DNA of 64,000 nt from Candidatus Delongbacteria bacterium (GTDB taxonomy: Bacteria; CAIWAD01). The stretch is from assembly GCA_020634015.1 (NCBI GenBank), contig JACKCN010000002.1:372001-436000 (forward strand). Direction: 5' to 3'. The first letter of the stretch is position 1, and each line of letters begins with the position of its first letter. Below are positions 53,024 to 62,335 of this stretch, one piece after another. The translations under genes and the position numbers were made by a program. The notes beneath the pieces were generated by a model that made no database searches, had not been told where the DNA came from, and was given only the letters and a program-made list of their open reading frames with translations.

Positions 53024-53671
53024 TTTGTGGCGGGCGCACCTGTCAGAAGATTCCATGGCCCGCGCGCCCAGCATTGTCCCGGCGAAATCTGTACCCCCCA
53101 CGCGCGTCATGCCTCCCAGCGTACTGGCGGCCGCCACTGGATGGCCGTGCTGATCTTCATCGGATTCATGCTGGCGGTGGGTTGGTTGTGTCACCAGTCG
53201 CTGCGCGAGCCACCCTTCGACCTCTTCGGGCTCACGGAACGGACGATCACTTCGAAAAGACCCCAGCCGATGTCTGACACGGAACCCCGCATTGGCTTAT
53301 CGCCCCCATGGGCAAAGGGTGACTGCAGAGCTTTCAAGCGCATCCATGCTGCGGGGCAGAGGCCATTGCGCAGCGCCACGATGACGGATCATTTCCCTGG
53401 AGTTTGCGTGAAGGGTCACAACCGAATGAATGCAACAGTCTCTCATTGCGCTGAATCGCGGGGTCGGGAGTGACGTCGTTCAAGCGTTCACACGTGTCCA
53501 CATGATTCCTGAGTGATTGGATGTGAGACCGTCCCGGCGCCTTCGTGCGCTGCAGGAAGGGCGGACCCGCGCCTGCCACAGCAAGATCCAGCGGGAGTGG
53601 GACAGCGATCGTCGGGCAGGCAATCAGGGGAAGTGGACTGTGGCGGCATCCGGGCAGGCGGGCTTGTCGGC
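53024..53671. other. Gap of about 650 bp between and around the repeats, no gene seen
   Basis: All open frames here are short and lack ribosome sites or family features. Apart from repeat copy B, I see nothing I can name. Together with the repeats it makes an ~825-bp gene-free stretch, unusual in this dense window. Confidence 0.4.
53582..53647 (+). repeat. 66-bp diverged direct repeat, copy B
   Basis: Starts CAAGATCCAGCGGG and ends GTGGACTGTGGCGGC. Same orientation as copy A, 624 bp away. Similarity fades beyond the 66 bp. Confidence 0.75.
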
Positions 53672-53711
53672 GAAAATGTCACGCGGGAAAGGTGTCTTTC
53701 CCGCGTGACAT
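53672..53711 (-). terminator. Terminator of the diheme peroxidase gene
   Basis: ATGTCACGCGGGAAAG (53676-53691), loop GTGT, CTTTCCCGCGTGACAT (53696-53711): a perfect 16-bp stem, followed on the reverse strand by TTTT. Confidence 0.88.
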
Positions 53712-53728
53712 GCATGTGAACCGGACGG

Positions 53729-54766
53729 TCAGATTCCGCGGTCGGGTCTGGGAGTGTCGACCGTGGAAGGCGGCAGAATGGGCAGGGTGATCTGCGGCTG
53801 CTCGCCCGTCAGGGTCTTGAGGAAGGCCACGATGCGGGTGGCTTCCTCGTCCGTGACGGGCAATCCCAGCTGGATGTCGGCCATGGTCATCACGGCTTCC
53901 TTCAGATCCCAGACACTGCCGTCGTGGAAGTAGGGATAGGTCAGTTCGATGTTGCGCAGAACGGGCACCTTGAACACGAAGCGGTCGGCCTCGTTCGCGG
54001 TGACATTGAAGCGACCCAGGGTCGTCGAATCGCGATAGGGCTTCTTGAGGCCCATCTTCTGGTACATGGCGCCACCCACGGCGAGGCCGTTGTGACAGGT
54101 CACACAGCCCTTCGCCTTGAAGAGGCGATATCCTTCCAGTTCGGTTTCGGTCAGAACTCCATCGTCGCCGTAGAGCCAGCGGTCGAAACGGGAATTGGGC
54201 GTGGTCAGGGTTTCCTCGAAGGCCGCGATCGCGTCCTGGACCGCATCCATCGTGGGGGGCGCGGAGTAAACGGCGTTGAACTGTGCCACATACTCGGGGA
54301 TGGTGACCAGCACGTCGAGGGCGGCTTCATGCGTGAAGGCCATTTCACCGGGGTTGGCCACCGGTCCGCCGGCCTGTTCCTTCAGGTCCGCCGCTCGGCC
54401 ATCCCAGAACTGGGCCAGATTGTAGCGCGCGTTGAGCACGGTGGGGCTGTTGATGGGACCCAGCTGCCAACCATGGCCAATGGAACTGGGCAGGTTGTCC
54501 ACTCCACCCGTGGCCAGATTGTGGCAACTGTTGCAGGAGAGGAAACCGCTCTTGGAGAGGCGCGGTTCGAAGAACAGCTGCTTGCCCAGTTCCACCTTGG
54601 CCGGGTTGGCCACGGTCTCGGTCAAGGGCAGGGGTGCCAGGGGCTCGCCTTCGCGGATCGTGGGTGTTGTTGCGGATTCGGCCATCGGGGCGCCGGACTC
54701 CTGCTGACTGCAAGCGGTTGCCAGGCCCATTGCAGCCAGGCAGATCAGGAACAAGGATCGGTTCAT
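53729..54766 (-). CDS. Diheme cytochrome c peroxidase family lipoprotein (MauG/CcpA type)
   Basis: 345 residues. Lipobox-type signal: LATAC near residue 20. Two heme sites, CNSCH and CVTCH, are in the usual spacing for bacterial diheme peroxidases, with LGKQLFFEPRLS, INSPTVLNARYN, FWDGRAADL and VPVLRNIELTYPYFHDGS all conserved. The family reduces hydrogen peroxide with electrons from cytochromes or quinols; MauG relatives instead oxidise proteins. ATG 54766 has GGAG six bases upstream. It is predicted periplasmic and membrane-anchored. It is a single-gene unit with its own terminator and an upstream CRP-like dyad. Confidence 0.93.
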   Translation of the reverse strand: MNRSLFLICLAAMGLATACSQQESGAPMAESATTPTIREGEPLAPLPLTETVANPAKVELGKQLFFEPRLSKSGFLSCNSCHNLATGGVDNLPSSIGHGWQLGPINSPTVLNARYNLAQFWDGRAADLKEQAGGPVANPGEMAFTHEAALDVLVTIPEYVAQFNAVYSAPPTMDAVQDAIAAFEETLTTPNSRFDRWLYGDDGVLTETELEGYRLFKAKGCVTCHNGLAVGGAMYQKMGLKKPYRDSTTLGRFNVTANEADRFVFKVPVLRNIELTYPYFHDGSVWDLKEAVMTMADIQLGLPVTDEEATRIVAFLKTLTGEQPQITLPILPPSTVDTPRPDRGI

Positions 54767-55187
54767 GGTGGACTCCATGGTTCGGAAGGTGGTCGGTGGG
54801 CTGGCGGGATGCAGCTCAAGGCAAGAAAGTCCGCCCGCCCCAAGTCTTTACGTCACAATGATTTGTGGCGTGTCACAAAGGTACGGAGGGGGTCGGTGTC
54901 GCACAAGCGCGTCGGGCACTCGATCGCTGGTCTGCGTCGAATGCGGGATCAGCGGACGGCGTGCGAATGTTTGCTCAGGACACGATTTGTTGGCGATGTC
55001 ATGGTCTCCCGGGACCATCACCGATGGCAAGGGTGCACGTGCGAAGTGTGTCCAGTGAAGGATTGAGGCAGGCATCGGGCATCCGTTCCATTGACACCCG
55101 ACCCGGGGAATCGAATCTTCGGCGGCAGAAAAACAAGACCGCGCCCCCACAACAACCGTCAGCGCTCAAGATTCCCGGGAGTCCGCC
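54767..55187. other. 421-bp divergent intergenic region
   Basis: It separates the peroxidase (reverse) from the InlB-repeat protein (forward). It contains the dyad above and no gene that I can support. Scattered CxxC codons in different frames are not continuous. Confidence 0.4.
54862..54879 (-). promoter_or_regulatory. CRP-like dyad upstream of the diheme peroxidase
   Basis: TTTGTG-GCGTGT-CACAAA, perfect 6+6 arms with the 6-bp spacer typical of CRP-family sites (TGTGA-N6-TCACA). An overlapping CACAA-N4-TTGTG lies at 54854-54867, and GTCACAA occurs twice 20 bp apart. It lies about 100 bp upstream of the start codon. No clear promoter hexamers are seen. Confidence 0.5.
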
Positions 55188-57218
55188 ATGCACGCCTCTG
55201 CGTCCTCGTTGTCCCTTCGTCGGCTCTGCTCCAGCGGCTGGATTCTGGCGTTGCTGATTCTGCTGCCATTGCGCGGTTCCCTGGCCACCGAAGTATTCTC
55301 CCAGCCTTTCAATGGCACGGGCACGATCCATCGCTCCTGCTTCATGGATCCCGACGGCAGCAACTGGGACGAGTTCGCCTGGGACAGTTTCCAGCTTGCC
55401 AGCGCCGAGGCGATCACCGAAATCCACTGGCGGGGCGGTTTCTCGCCCGCCTACAATCATTCGGGTGGTCCGGTTCAGGAGTTCGAGGTGGCGCTGGTGG
55501 CCAACAACCTGTCGCTCTGGGAACCCGATGTGGTGCATCCTCCGCTGGTTCGCTGGTTCTCGGGCGACAATTGCGGGCAGACCCTCGTGGGCACTTTCGG
55601 TGGCACCCAGCTCTACGATTACCACTTCACCCTGCCCTCGCCCTTCCAGGCTGCGGCCAACACTCGGTACTGGATTCACATCACCGCGTATCAGAACGGT
55701 GTGCCCGACTGGGGCTTCGCGGCCGCCAGCGGGGGCAACGGCTCCCATTTCCGCAAGCAGTCGGAATACATGTACCAGTCGGTGCCCGGGGACTTCGCCT
55801 TCAGCCTGTTCACGTCCGCAGCACCCACGGCCCTGATCGTCGCGGATGTCAATCCGGTGAACGGCGGTTCGGTCTTCGGAGATGGAGTGTATCCACTGAA
55901 TGCCAGCGCCCTGCTCAGCGCGACTCCTGCCTCGGGCTTTGGCTTCGATCGCTGGACCGAGGCCGGCAGCACTGTCAGCCATTCGGCCAACTACACGTTC
56001 ACCGTCACGGGGGATCGCGACCTGGTGGCCAACTTTCTGCCCGCCTGGCAGGTGAACACGGTGTCCTGGCCCAGCATGGGCGGCACCACCAGCGGTGCGG
56101 GACTTTACAACGCGGGGGCCAGTGTCACGGTTGAGGCAACGCCCGTGCCGGGCTACGAATTCGTGCAATGGCTGCAATGGGGAAGTCCCGCCAGTTCCAC
56201 TCCAGTCTGGACCTTTCAGGCCACGGCGCACGTGGAACTGGAAGCCCGGTTCGCCCAGTTGCCGGCTACGGCCACCTTCGATTTCGACACGGGCACGCCG
56301 GCCTGTTTTCCGTCCCAGATCATGCCTGCCTCCCAGAGCCATTCCGGGCTGACAGCCTTCCTCAGTCCCTGGAGCGGCTCCTGGTCGATCCAGAATTCCT
56401 TCCTGGGCTGGGTGCCGTCCGTGTTCGACGGGAACTTCCTCTATCCCTCCAGTTTCAACTGCACCCTGTTGATCCAGTTCAGCCAGCCATTGACCGACCT
56501 GGGGCTCTGTTTCATGAGTGGCGAAGTCTCCAGCGAGTTCGACACCGCCTCGCTGCTGAGGATGACGGCCTACATGGACTCGCCGGCCTCTCCGGCTCTG
56601 GCCAGCGTGTCCGGTCGGGGAGACTGGATGTCCGGTGCCTACCCCGAAGGCCGGCTTGAACTGGCGTCCGCCCAGCCGTTCAACACGGTGATTGTGGATG
56701 TGCCGTCGGGGCAACCCTATCCCGTGAGCAACTGGTTCTTTCTGGACAACCTGATCGCCCAGCGCTGGCAGGCACCGCCCGTGATGCTGACGGTGACTGT
56801 GATTCCTGCGGGAGCGGGCACTGTGGAGGGAGCGGGAGTGTATTCCGCGGGTGACACCGCCAGTCTGCTGGCCAGTGCGGCGCAGGGCTTCGTCTTTTCA
56901 AGCTGGAAGGAAGCGGGCCTCGAGCTGGGCAATCAGTCCGCTCTGGACCTGCTGATGGACGGGGACCGGCAGCTTCAGGCCGTGTTCGCTCCGGTGCTGG
57001 GTATCAGCCGTGATCCACTGGCCGACCCCGGGCTGCTGGATCTGGGCTGGGCCTGGCCCGCGGAGGGCTTCGTGCTTCAGCAGCGCAGCGACTCGCCGCC
57101 CTTCGCCTGGTCCGATGTCCTGCTGCCGGTTGAGGTGGTCAACGGGCGCAATCGGGTGCAGGTGCCCGAGGAGCTGGGCGTACATGTTTTCCGTCTGGCA
57201 TACGTGCTGGCACCATAG
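55188..57218 (+). CDS. Secreted protein with divergent InlB B-repeats
   Basis: 676 residues. Signal peptide about 1-33 (ILALLILLPLRGSLA). The first ~210 residues form a beta-rich domain (GTGTIHRSCFMDPDGSNWDE). Three divergent InlB B-repeat units follow, with hallmarks such as GGSVFGDGVYPLNASALL then GFGFDRWTEAG and VANF: units at about 219-280, 282-345 and 525-605. A second beta domain lies between units two and three. No sorting tail is evident. GGGAG lies six bases before ATG 55188. It is probably cell-surface or extracellular; no enzyme is recognised. Confidence 0.82.
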   Translation: MHASASSLSLRRLCSSGWILALLILLPLRGSLATEVFSQPFNGTGTIHRSCFMDPDGSNWDEFAWDSFQLASAEAITEIHWRGGFSPAYNHSGGPVQEFEVALVANNLSLWEPDVVHPPLVRWFSGDNCGQTLVGTFGGTQLYDYHFTLPSPFQAAANTRYWIHITAYQNGVPDWGFAAASGGNGSHFRKQSEYMYQSVPGDFAFSLFTSAAPTALIVADVNPVNGGSVFGDGVYPLNASALLSATPASGFGFDRWTEAGSTVSHSANYTFTVTGDRDLVANFLPAWQVNTVSWPSMGGTTSGAGLYNAGASVTVEATPVPGYEFVQWLQWGSPASSTPVWTFQATAHVELEARFAQLPATATFDFDTGTPACFPSQIMPASQSHSGLTAFLSPWSGSWSIQNSFLGWVPSVFDGNFLYPSSFNCTLLIQFSQPLTDLGLCFMSGEVSSEFDTASLLRMTAYMDSPASPALASVSGRGDWMSGAYPEGRLELASAQPFNTVIVDVPSGQPYPVSNWFFLDNLIAQRWQAPPVMLTVTVIPAGAGTVEGAGVYSAGDTASLLASAAQGFVFSSWKEAGLELGNQSALDLLMDGDRQLQAVFAPVLGISRDPLADPGLLDLGWAWPAEGFVLQQRSDSPPFAWSDVLLPVEVVNGRNRVQVPEELGVHVFRLAYVLAP

Positions 57219-57220
57219 AC

Positions 57221-59479
57221 TCAGAAGCGGAAGCGCGAGATCGTCTCCTGCAGTTCGCGGGTCACGGCATCCAGTGCATTCGCTGAATCACGGGTCTGGC
57301 CGGCGCCCTGATTGGTCTGTTCCGCGGCACTCGCCACCCGTTCCATGCTCTGGCCGATCCGCTGATTGTTGTCCACGGCGCTGCCCATCAGGCGACCGAT
57401 CTCGTTGGTGGTCACGCTCTGCTCTTCCACGGCGCTGGCGATGGTGGTCTGGGTTTCATTGATCCGATCGATGATCGTCGAGATCCGCACGATCGCCTCG
57501 GCCGTGCCGCAGGAATCCTGCTGGATCGTCTGCACCAGCCGCGCGATTTCCTCGGTAGCGCCAGCGGTGGCTTTGGCCAGTTCCTTCACCTAGTTGGCCA
57601 CGACGGCAAATCCCTTGCCCGCTTCCCCGGCCCGGGCCGCCTCTATGGTGGCATTCAGGGCCAGCAGATTGGTCTGACCCGCGATCGTGGAAATGACCGT
57701 GATCACCTTGCCGATCTCCTCGCTGCTCACCCCGAGACGCTCGATCGTCTCGTTCGTCTCACGCGCGGAGTTGACGGCGTCACTTGCCGTGGTGGCCGCG
57801 ACCTGGGCATTCACCGAGATCTCGCGAATGCTGGCACCCATTTCGGAGGTGGCCGCCGCCGCCGCCGTCGTGGACTCATTCACCTGCTGGAGCGCATTCA
57901 CCGTATCCGCCGCTTCCGCCAGCGTGGTCCTGGCCTTTTCGCCCATGCCGTCGCTGGTACCCCGGATGTCGTGCGAAGCCGATTCCAGATCCTGCATGAA
58001 GCGCCCCAGCAACTGGATCACGCCACTTGTGTTTTCCACCGCGTGATTGATGCCCTGGCAAAGGCGACCGATGGCGTCTTCGCGTTCCACCGCGATGTTC
58101 ACCGAGAGGTCTCCCTCGGCGAAGCGGTTCACTCCATCCAGAATCCGGATCACCGATTGATTGAGATAGGCTTCCTGCTGCTCGATCGCTGCCTTGGCAC
58201 GGGTGGCCTCCTCGGCAGCCAGTTGGGAGTCTTCGGCGGCCCGTGTGATGGTCGCCTGCTGTTCGTGCAGGGCCAGGCGCGACTGCTCGGCCTGTTCGGC
58301 AGCCTCGCGGCTCTGCTGCAGGGCCGTGCCGATGTGTTCCACCATCTGGTTGAATGCGCCGGAGAGTTCGCCCAGCTCGTCGGACGTGGTCACGGGCACA
58401 CGCACATCGGTCTCTCCACCGGTGACCTTGCCCGCGAAGTCCTTCAACAGGGCGATGGGTTTCAGAATCGTGGTGATGCGTGCCAGCGTGAACAGGATCA
58501 CGCTTGCCCCCAGCAGACAGAAGAACAGACTCATCCAGAACAGCCGCGTGGCCTCACCGAGGATCGCCTTGCGCGGCAGGCTGGCCAGCAGTACCAGTTC
58601 GGGCGCATTGGCACGTTCGCCCAGAGTGCCCAGAGTCAGCGGTTCGTAGAGTGCGAAGACCTTTCTGCCCTCGGCGGTGACTTTGGTGATCTGGCCGTTC
58701 TGGGTGCTGTCGGCCAGGAAGCTTCTGAACGCCTCGGTCATGCCGGCATGGCTCCCGGCATTGCCCTCGATCGTGTCCAGCAGCAGTCGGGTGTTCTTGC
58801 GGTCGACACACATCAGTTCGGTGCCCGTGAGGCCGCGCCCGGCCATGTCGGTCGCGATGTCGGACAGCCGATCCGAGATCGAGGCCATGTCCAGCCAGGC
58901 CACCAGAAAGCCGTTGCTGTCGCCGGAAAAGCTCTGGCAGGCGAAGCTCAGACAGAAGCCACCTTCGTCCAGCGCGCCCAGATTGCGACCTTCGGCCGCC
59001 GTCTCGAAGCTCAGGCACTGGGCGCCGGGACTGAGGCCCAGCCCGGCGGCAAAGTCCAGCCGCTGCCCACGGAGTTCCTCGAGCTCGCCGGACCGGCCTG
59101 CCGCCCGCAGGATCGTTCCATCCGTATCACAGAGCATCAGCCCGGTGATACCATCCTGGGTGGACAGCATCTCGCCGAAACGGGCGACCAGATCATCCAC
59201 CGTGTCGAACTCGATCGACATGCCGTAGATGTCTTCCTGAACCCAGCCCTGGAAGCGCTGGACCTGCTGATCCAGGTAGTTTCCAATCGTTTCGCCCGTG
59301 CTGTGCATCGAGAACCCCGCCAGATTGCGGGCCCCGTCAAGGGCCTGCCTGCGGGCGCTCGAGTAGTACATGATGTTGATCATGAGAATGATCAGCAGGG
59401 TGGGCGACACCGCCAGCATCACCTTGTGTCCGATGGTGCCGCGGGCGGGAATCCGGAGAGTGCTTCTGAAGTCCGTCAT
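57221..59479 (-). pseudogene. Methyl-accepting chemotaxis protein interrupted by an in-frame amber codon
   Basis: The gene reads as a complete ~752-residue chemoreceptor with one TAG (57592-57590). N-terminal transmembrane helix ([17 protein letters not shown]), a large periplasmic Cache-like sensor, a second helix near 330 ([16 protein letters not shown]), HAMP, and a signalling domain. The TAG stands exactly where relatives have Glu in GFAVVANEVKELA: upstream ends GKGFAVVAN, downstream continues VKELAKATAGATEEIARL in the same frame. Changing one base (GAG to TAG) explains it. As it stands, a 629-residue product loses the last 122 residues of the signalling domain. It could be a recent mutation, a base-call error or a suppressed stop. 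It lies 100 bp after the binding-protein gene. Confidence 0.88.
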
Positions 59480-59530
59480 GATGAGTCGTCCTGCAAGCGA
59501 ATGGAATCAACCGGTGGTCAGGAACGCAAT

Positions 59531-59568
59531 CCACGGGCGGAGCCGCACTGGCGCCACTCCGCCCGTGG
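59531..59568 (-). terminator. 12-bp stem-loop between binding protein and chemoreceptor genes
   Basis: CCACGGGCGGAG (59531-59542) and CTCCGCCCGTGG (59557-59568), 14-nt loop. There is no strong T-run on the reverse strand, so it is more likely an attenuator or message stabiliser than a full terminator. Confidence 0.5.
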
Positions 59569-59579
59569 ACGTCACGCGA

Positions 59580-60839
59580 TCAGTTGAGTGCTTCAAGCGT
59601 GGTGGGCAGACCGGCGGCCTTGCGGGTGGCGTCCCATTCGGCACGCGTCTTGAAGGCCTTGCTGCCGTTCATGGTGGCGATGATCTCGAAGTAGTCCAGC
59701 TTGTACTTGTCCTTCAGCACCTCGGCTTCCGGCTTGCAGCGCACGGCGTAGACCGTCTGGATCGACTGATGGTCGAAGTCGCGCCAGACCTGCTGGTCCT
59801 TGAGCATGGTGTAGGCGTGGCCCTCGAGTTGTTCGATCACGCCCTTGTCATCAAAACTGCCCGCGCGCTCGACCGCCAGTTTGTACTGGAAGAGGATCGT
59901 GTAGGCCGACCCGCCCGAGCTGCTGGGATAGCGCCCGTACTCGGCGGCATAACTGTTGACGAATTCCTTGCCCTGCGGGTAGTTCTTGGCAAAGGGAACC
60001 TGCCAGCACCAGGGCAGCGCACCGACCACGCCTTCCATCACCTTGGGGCCCCCGCCTTCGGCCATGCCCAGAGTCAGGTTGGGTACCACGATCTGCATCT
60101 GGGTCTTCAGGCCCATGCTGGTGGCCAGGCGCACCGCGTTGACCATGTCGTCACCGAAGAGCACCAGCACCAGCACATCGGGCTTGATTATCTTGGCAAA
60201 GCTCAGCGCCTTCTTGAAATCGGCTTCGGTGGCACCGGGGAAGGGGGTCTTGACACCCTTGTGGGCCGCCTTGTCCTCGGTGCGGGTGAACTTCCTGAAT
60301 GACTCCTCCGTGGAATGCCCCCAGGTGTAGTCGGCCGTGATGTAGGCGTAGCTCTTGCCGGAGAAATTCTGGTTCATGTAGTCGGCAAGGACCTTGGCCG
60401 CGGACCAGGAGTCGTAGCATTCGCGGAATGTGTGACGATGCGCCTTGGTGTCGGTGGTCTCGTTGGAATAGGTCAGGGTGCCGAAGAACGGCACCTTGTA
60501 CTGCTCGCAGACCTCGCCCACCGCGACGGCCACGCCGCTGGAAGACCCGCCGAAGATCATCTTCACGCCATCCTTGGTGATCAGATCGGTGGCGTTCTGG
60601 CGCGAGAGATCCGCCCTGGACTGACTGTCCTTCCAGACCAGTTCCACCTGTTCACCCAGGATGCCGCCCCCGGCGTTGATCTGCGACACCGCCAGATTGG
60701 CGGCACGCCACTGATCCAGCCCCTGCACGGAGTACGGGCCGGTCTTGGGATAGTTGAGGCCGATCTTCACCGCCTCGGCCGCGGACACCATCACGGTGCA
60801 GCCCAGCAGGGCCATCATGAGTGTCTTGCATGCATTCAT
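59580..60839 (-). CDS. ABC transporter periplasmic binding protein (LivK / urea-amide type)
   Basis: 419 residues. Signal peptide about 1-22 (LLGCTVMVSAAEA). The mature protein matches type I periplasmic-binding proteins of the branched-chain amino-acid/amide class: VKIGLNYPKTGPYSVQG, AVSQINAGGGILG and IFGGSSSGVAVAVG, then ITADYTWG. ATG 60839 has AGGAG in front. It lies 40 bp after the porin gene and 100 bp before the chemoreceptor, on the same strand. No permease or ATPase gene is adjacent, so it may feed a distant transporter or act as a ligand sensor for the chemoreceptor. Ligand unknown. Confidence 0.9.
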   Translation of the reverse strand: MNACKTLMMALLGCTVMVSAAEAVKIGLNYPKTGPYSVQGLDQWRAANLAVSQINAGGGILGEQVELVWKDSQSRADLSRQNATDLITKDGVKMIFGGSSSGVAVAVGEVCEQYKVPFFGTLTYSNETTDTKAHRHTFRECYDSWSAAKVLADYMNQNFSGKSYAYITADYTWGHSTEESFRKFTRTEDKAAHKGVKTPFPGATEADFKKALSFAKIIKPDVLVLVLFGDDMVNAVRLATSMGLKTQMQIVVPNLTLGMAEGGGPKVMEGVVGALPWCWQVPFAKNYPQGKEFVNSYAAEYGRYPSSSGGSAYTILFQYKLAVERAGSFDDKGVIEQLEGHAYTMLKDQQVWRDFDHQSIQTVYAVRCKPEAEVLKDKYKLDYFEIIATMNGSKAFKTRAEWDATRKAAGLPTTLEALN

Positions 60840-60879
60840 CGTGATTTCTCCTGTGATGTCGGAATCCGGTGGCCCTGGC

Positions 60880-61983
60880 TCAGAATGAGAACAGCAGGGA
60901 CGACTGAAGGCGCAGCGCATCCACGGATGTGGTGGCGGTGGCCGTTTTGTACTCGGTGCTCCAGCTGCCGGCTTCCAGACCAAGCTTGGTGTTCCTGTCC
61001 AGCGTGAACCAGCCGTTGAGCCAGATGGAACTGTTGAGGGCCCGGGCATCCACGGCCAGATCCTTGTCGTCCGGGTCATCCTGGCTGTAGCCCAGATTGC
61101 AGCTCAGCCGGGGGCTGAGGGCCAGCGAGGCCATGAACCAGAAGCCGGTCGCCTGCAGAGTCTCGCCCGTGGCCGTGAGACCCTGCCCGATGCCTCCCGT
61201 GTAGGCGGCCAGATTCTCGCCGGTCCAGTATTCGCCGGACACGCCCAGAGCGCTGGTCAGTGGCACGCTCAGGTCCACGTTGACGCAGTTGGAACTGAGG
61301 GTTCCGTCCTTGTCGTAGTCTCCCTGCATGCCGGACACGCCAAGAGTGGTCTTTCGTTCGGTCAGTCCGCTGAAGGACCAGGCTGCGCGGTACTGGAAGG
61401 TGGGCATGCCGGAGGCTTCGCCCCCGATGGTACGGGCCAGCGCGACGGCCGTTGTGATGCCGCCGAACTGCTTCGTGACACGCACCTGCGGGCGGCGGAA
61501 GCCGATGTTGCCTGCCCACCAGGCCACGGGAAAGTTCACCGTGTTGGGGTAGAGCGGTGAGACCAGATCCCAGGTCTGGCCCGCCAGCAGGTTCCAGCCC
61601 GAGTCCTTCCAGTCCAGCTGCATGTAGGCGTGACGCATGCGGGGAGTGGCCTTGTTCTCGGTGCCACCGGCACCGTAGAAGTCCATCTCCACATTGGCGG
61701 AACTGTGGAATGTCTCACTGGGGCCTTCCAGCCTGAAGCCCAGTCGGGTCTGGTTGGCGGTCATGCTCAGGTGGGGTTCCGCCTCGGCATCCGCGGCCCG
61801 TACCGAGACCCACTGGGTGTAGTTGTCCAGGCTGGTGGGCTCGGAGGTCCAGGACAGGTCTCCCTTGACATAGCCATAGAAGGTGATGGGAATGGACGAG
61901 GAGAGGGACTCGGCCGCGAGAGGCGTCTCCAGACAGACAAGGCACAGCAGACCGAACACAATGCAATGGCACAATTGTTTCAT
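60880..61983 (-). CDS. Outer-membrane porin (DcaP-like)
   Basis: 367 residues. Signal peptide about 1-24 (IVFGLLCLVCLETPLAA). Mature part: TFYGYVKGDLSWTSE near the start, alternating strands with many aromatic residues, NQTRLGFRLEGP, WNLLAGQTWDLVSPLYP and WWAGNIGFRRPQ, as in DcaP-type trimeric porins. It ends in Phe, the usual outer-membrane insertion signal. It is first in a porin / binding protein / chemoreceptor unit, so it probably admits the ligand recognised by these proteins. Confidence 0.88.
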   Translation of the reverse strand: MKQLCHCIVFGLLCLVCLETPLAAESLSSSIPITFYGYVKGDLSWTSEPTSLDNYTQWVSVRAADAEAEPHLSMTANQTRLGFRLEGPSETFHSSANVEMDFYGAGGTENKATPRMRHAYMQLDWKDSGWNLLAGQTWDLVSPLYPNTVNFPVAWWAGNIGFRRPQVRVTKQFGGITTAVALARTIGGEASGMPTFQYRAAWSFSGLTERKTTLGVSGMQGDYDKDGTLSSNCVNVDLSVPLTSALGVSGEYWTGENLAAYTGGIGQGLTATGETLQATGFWFMASLALSPRLSCNLGYSQDDPDDKDLAVDARALNSSIWLNGWFTLDRNTKLGLEAGSWSTEYKTATATTSVDALRLQSSLLFSF

Positions 61984-62328
61984 CGATCACTCCATCATTA
62001 CAAGCGGTTTCCCGGTTTTACCGCTATCGCGAAGATTGATCTTGAGGCTCGCAGTCAAGTGCTGGAGCCAGTTGGCGGATGCAAAGCTGATATCCCGATG
62101 ATTTCGCTGTTATGATTGTGCGTGATACGCATCCTGTCGGCGGGGGACAAAGGCGCATTCTGGTCACGCTGCAACAGGGTGCAACGCTCAGCATTCCGGC
62201 ATTTCGGGGCCCATGCGGCACCCAGTGCATCGGGAATGTGGGTGTGCGTGAAGCGGGAATCCCGGGGCTTGGGGATCCGGAACGGTCTGCTATCTTGAGC
62301 GCAAATTCAAAATCTGAACAGGCATTCA
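61984..62328. other. 345-bp divergent promoter region
   Basis: It separates the porin unit from the TetR gene. No gene seen. It contains an inverted repeat CTTGA-N9-TCAAG (about 62041-62060 on the forward strand, starting CTTGAGG). No convincing hexamer pair was found for either direction. Confidence 0.4.
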
Positions 62329-62335
62329 ATGAATG
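62323..62335 (+). promoter_or_regulatory. Palindrome overlapping the TetR start codon
   Basis: CATTCA-A-TGAATG, perfect 6+6 arms; the start codon is inside it. It may be an autorepression operator, but the placement over the start codon makes this tentative. Confidence 0.35.

Noticed and set aside
54865..55058. CxxCH/CxxC-like codons suggesting a decayed multiheme cytochrome
   Set aside because: The motifs fall in different frames with no continuous similarity between them, so chance is the simpler explanation.
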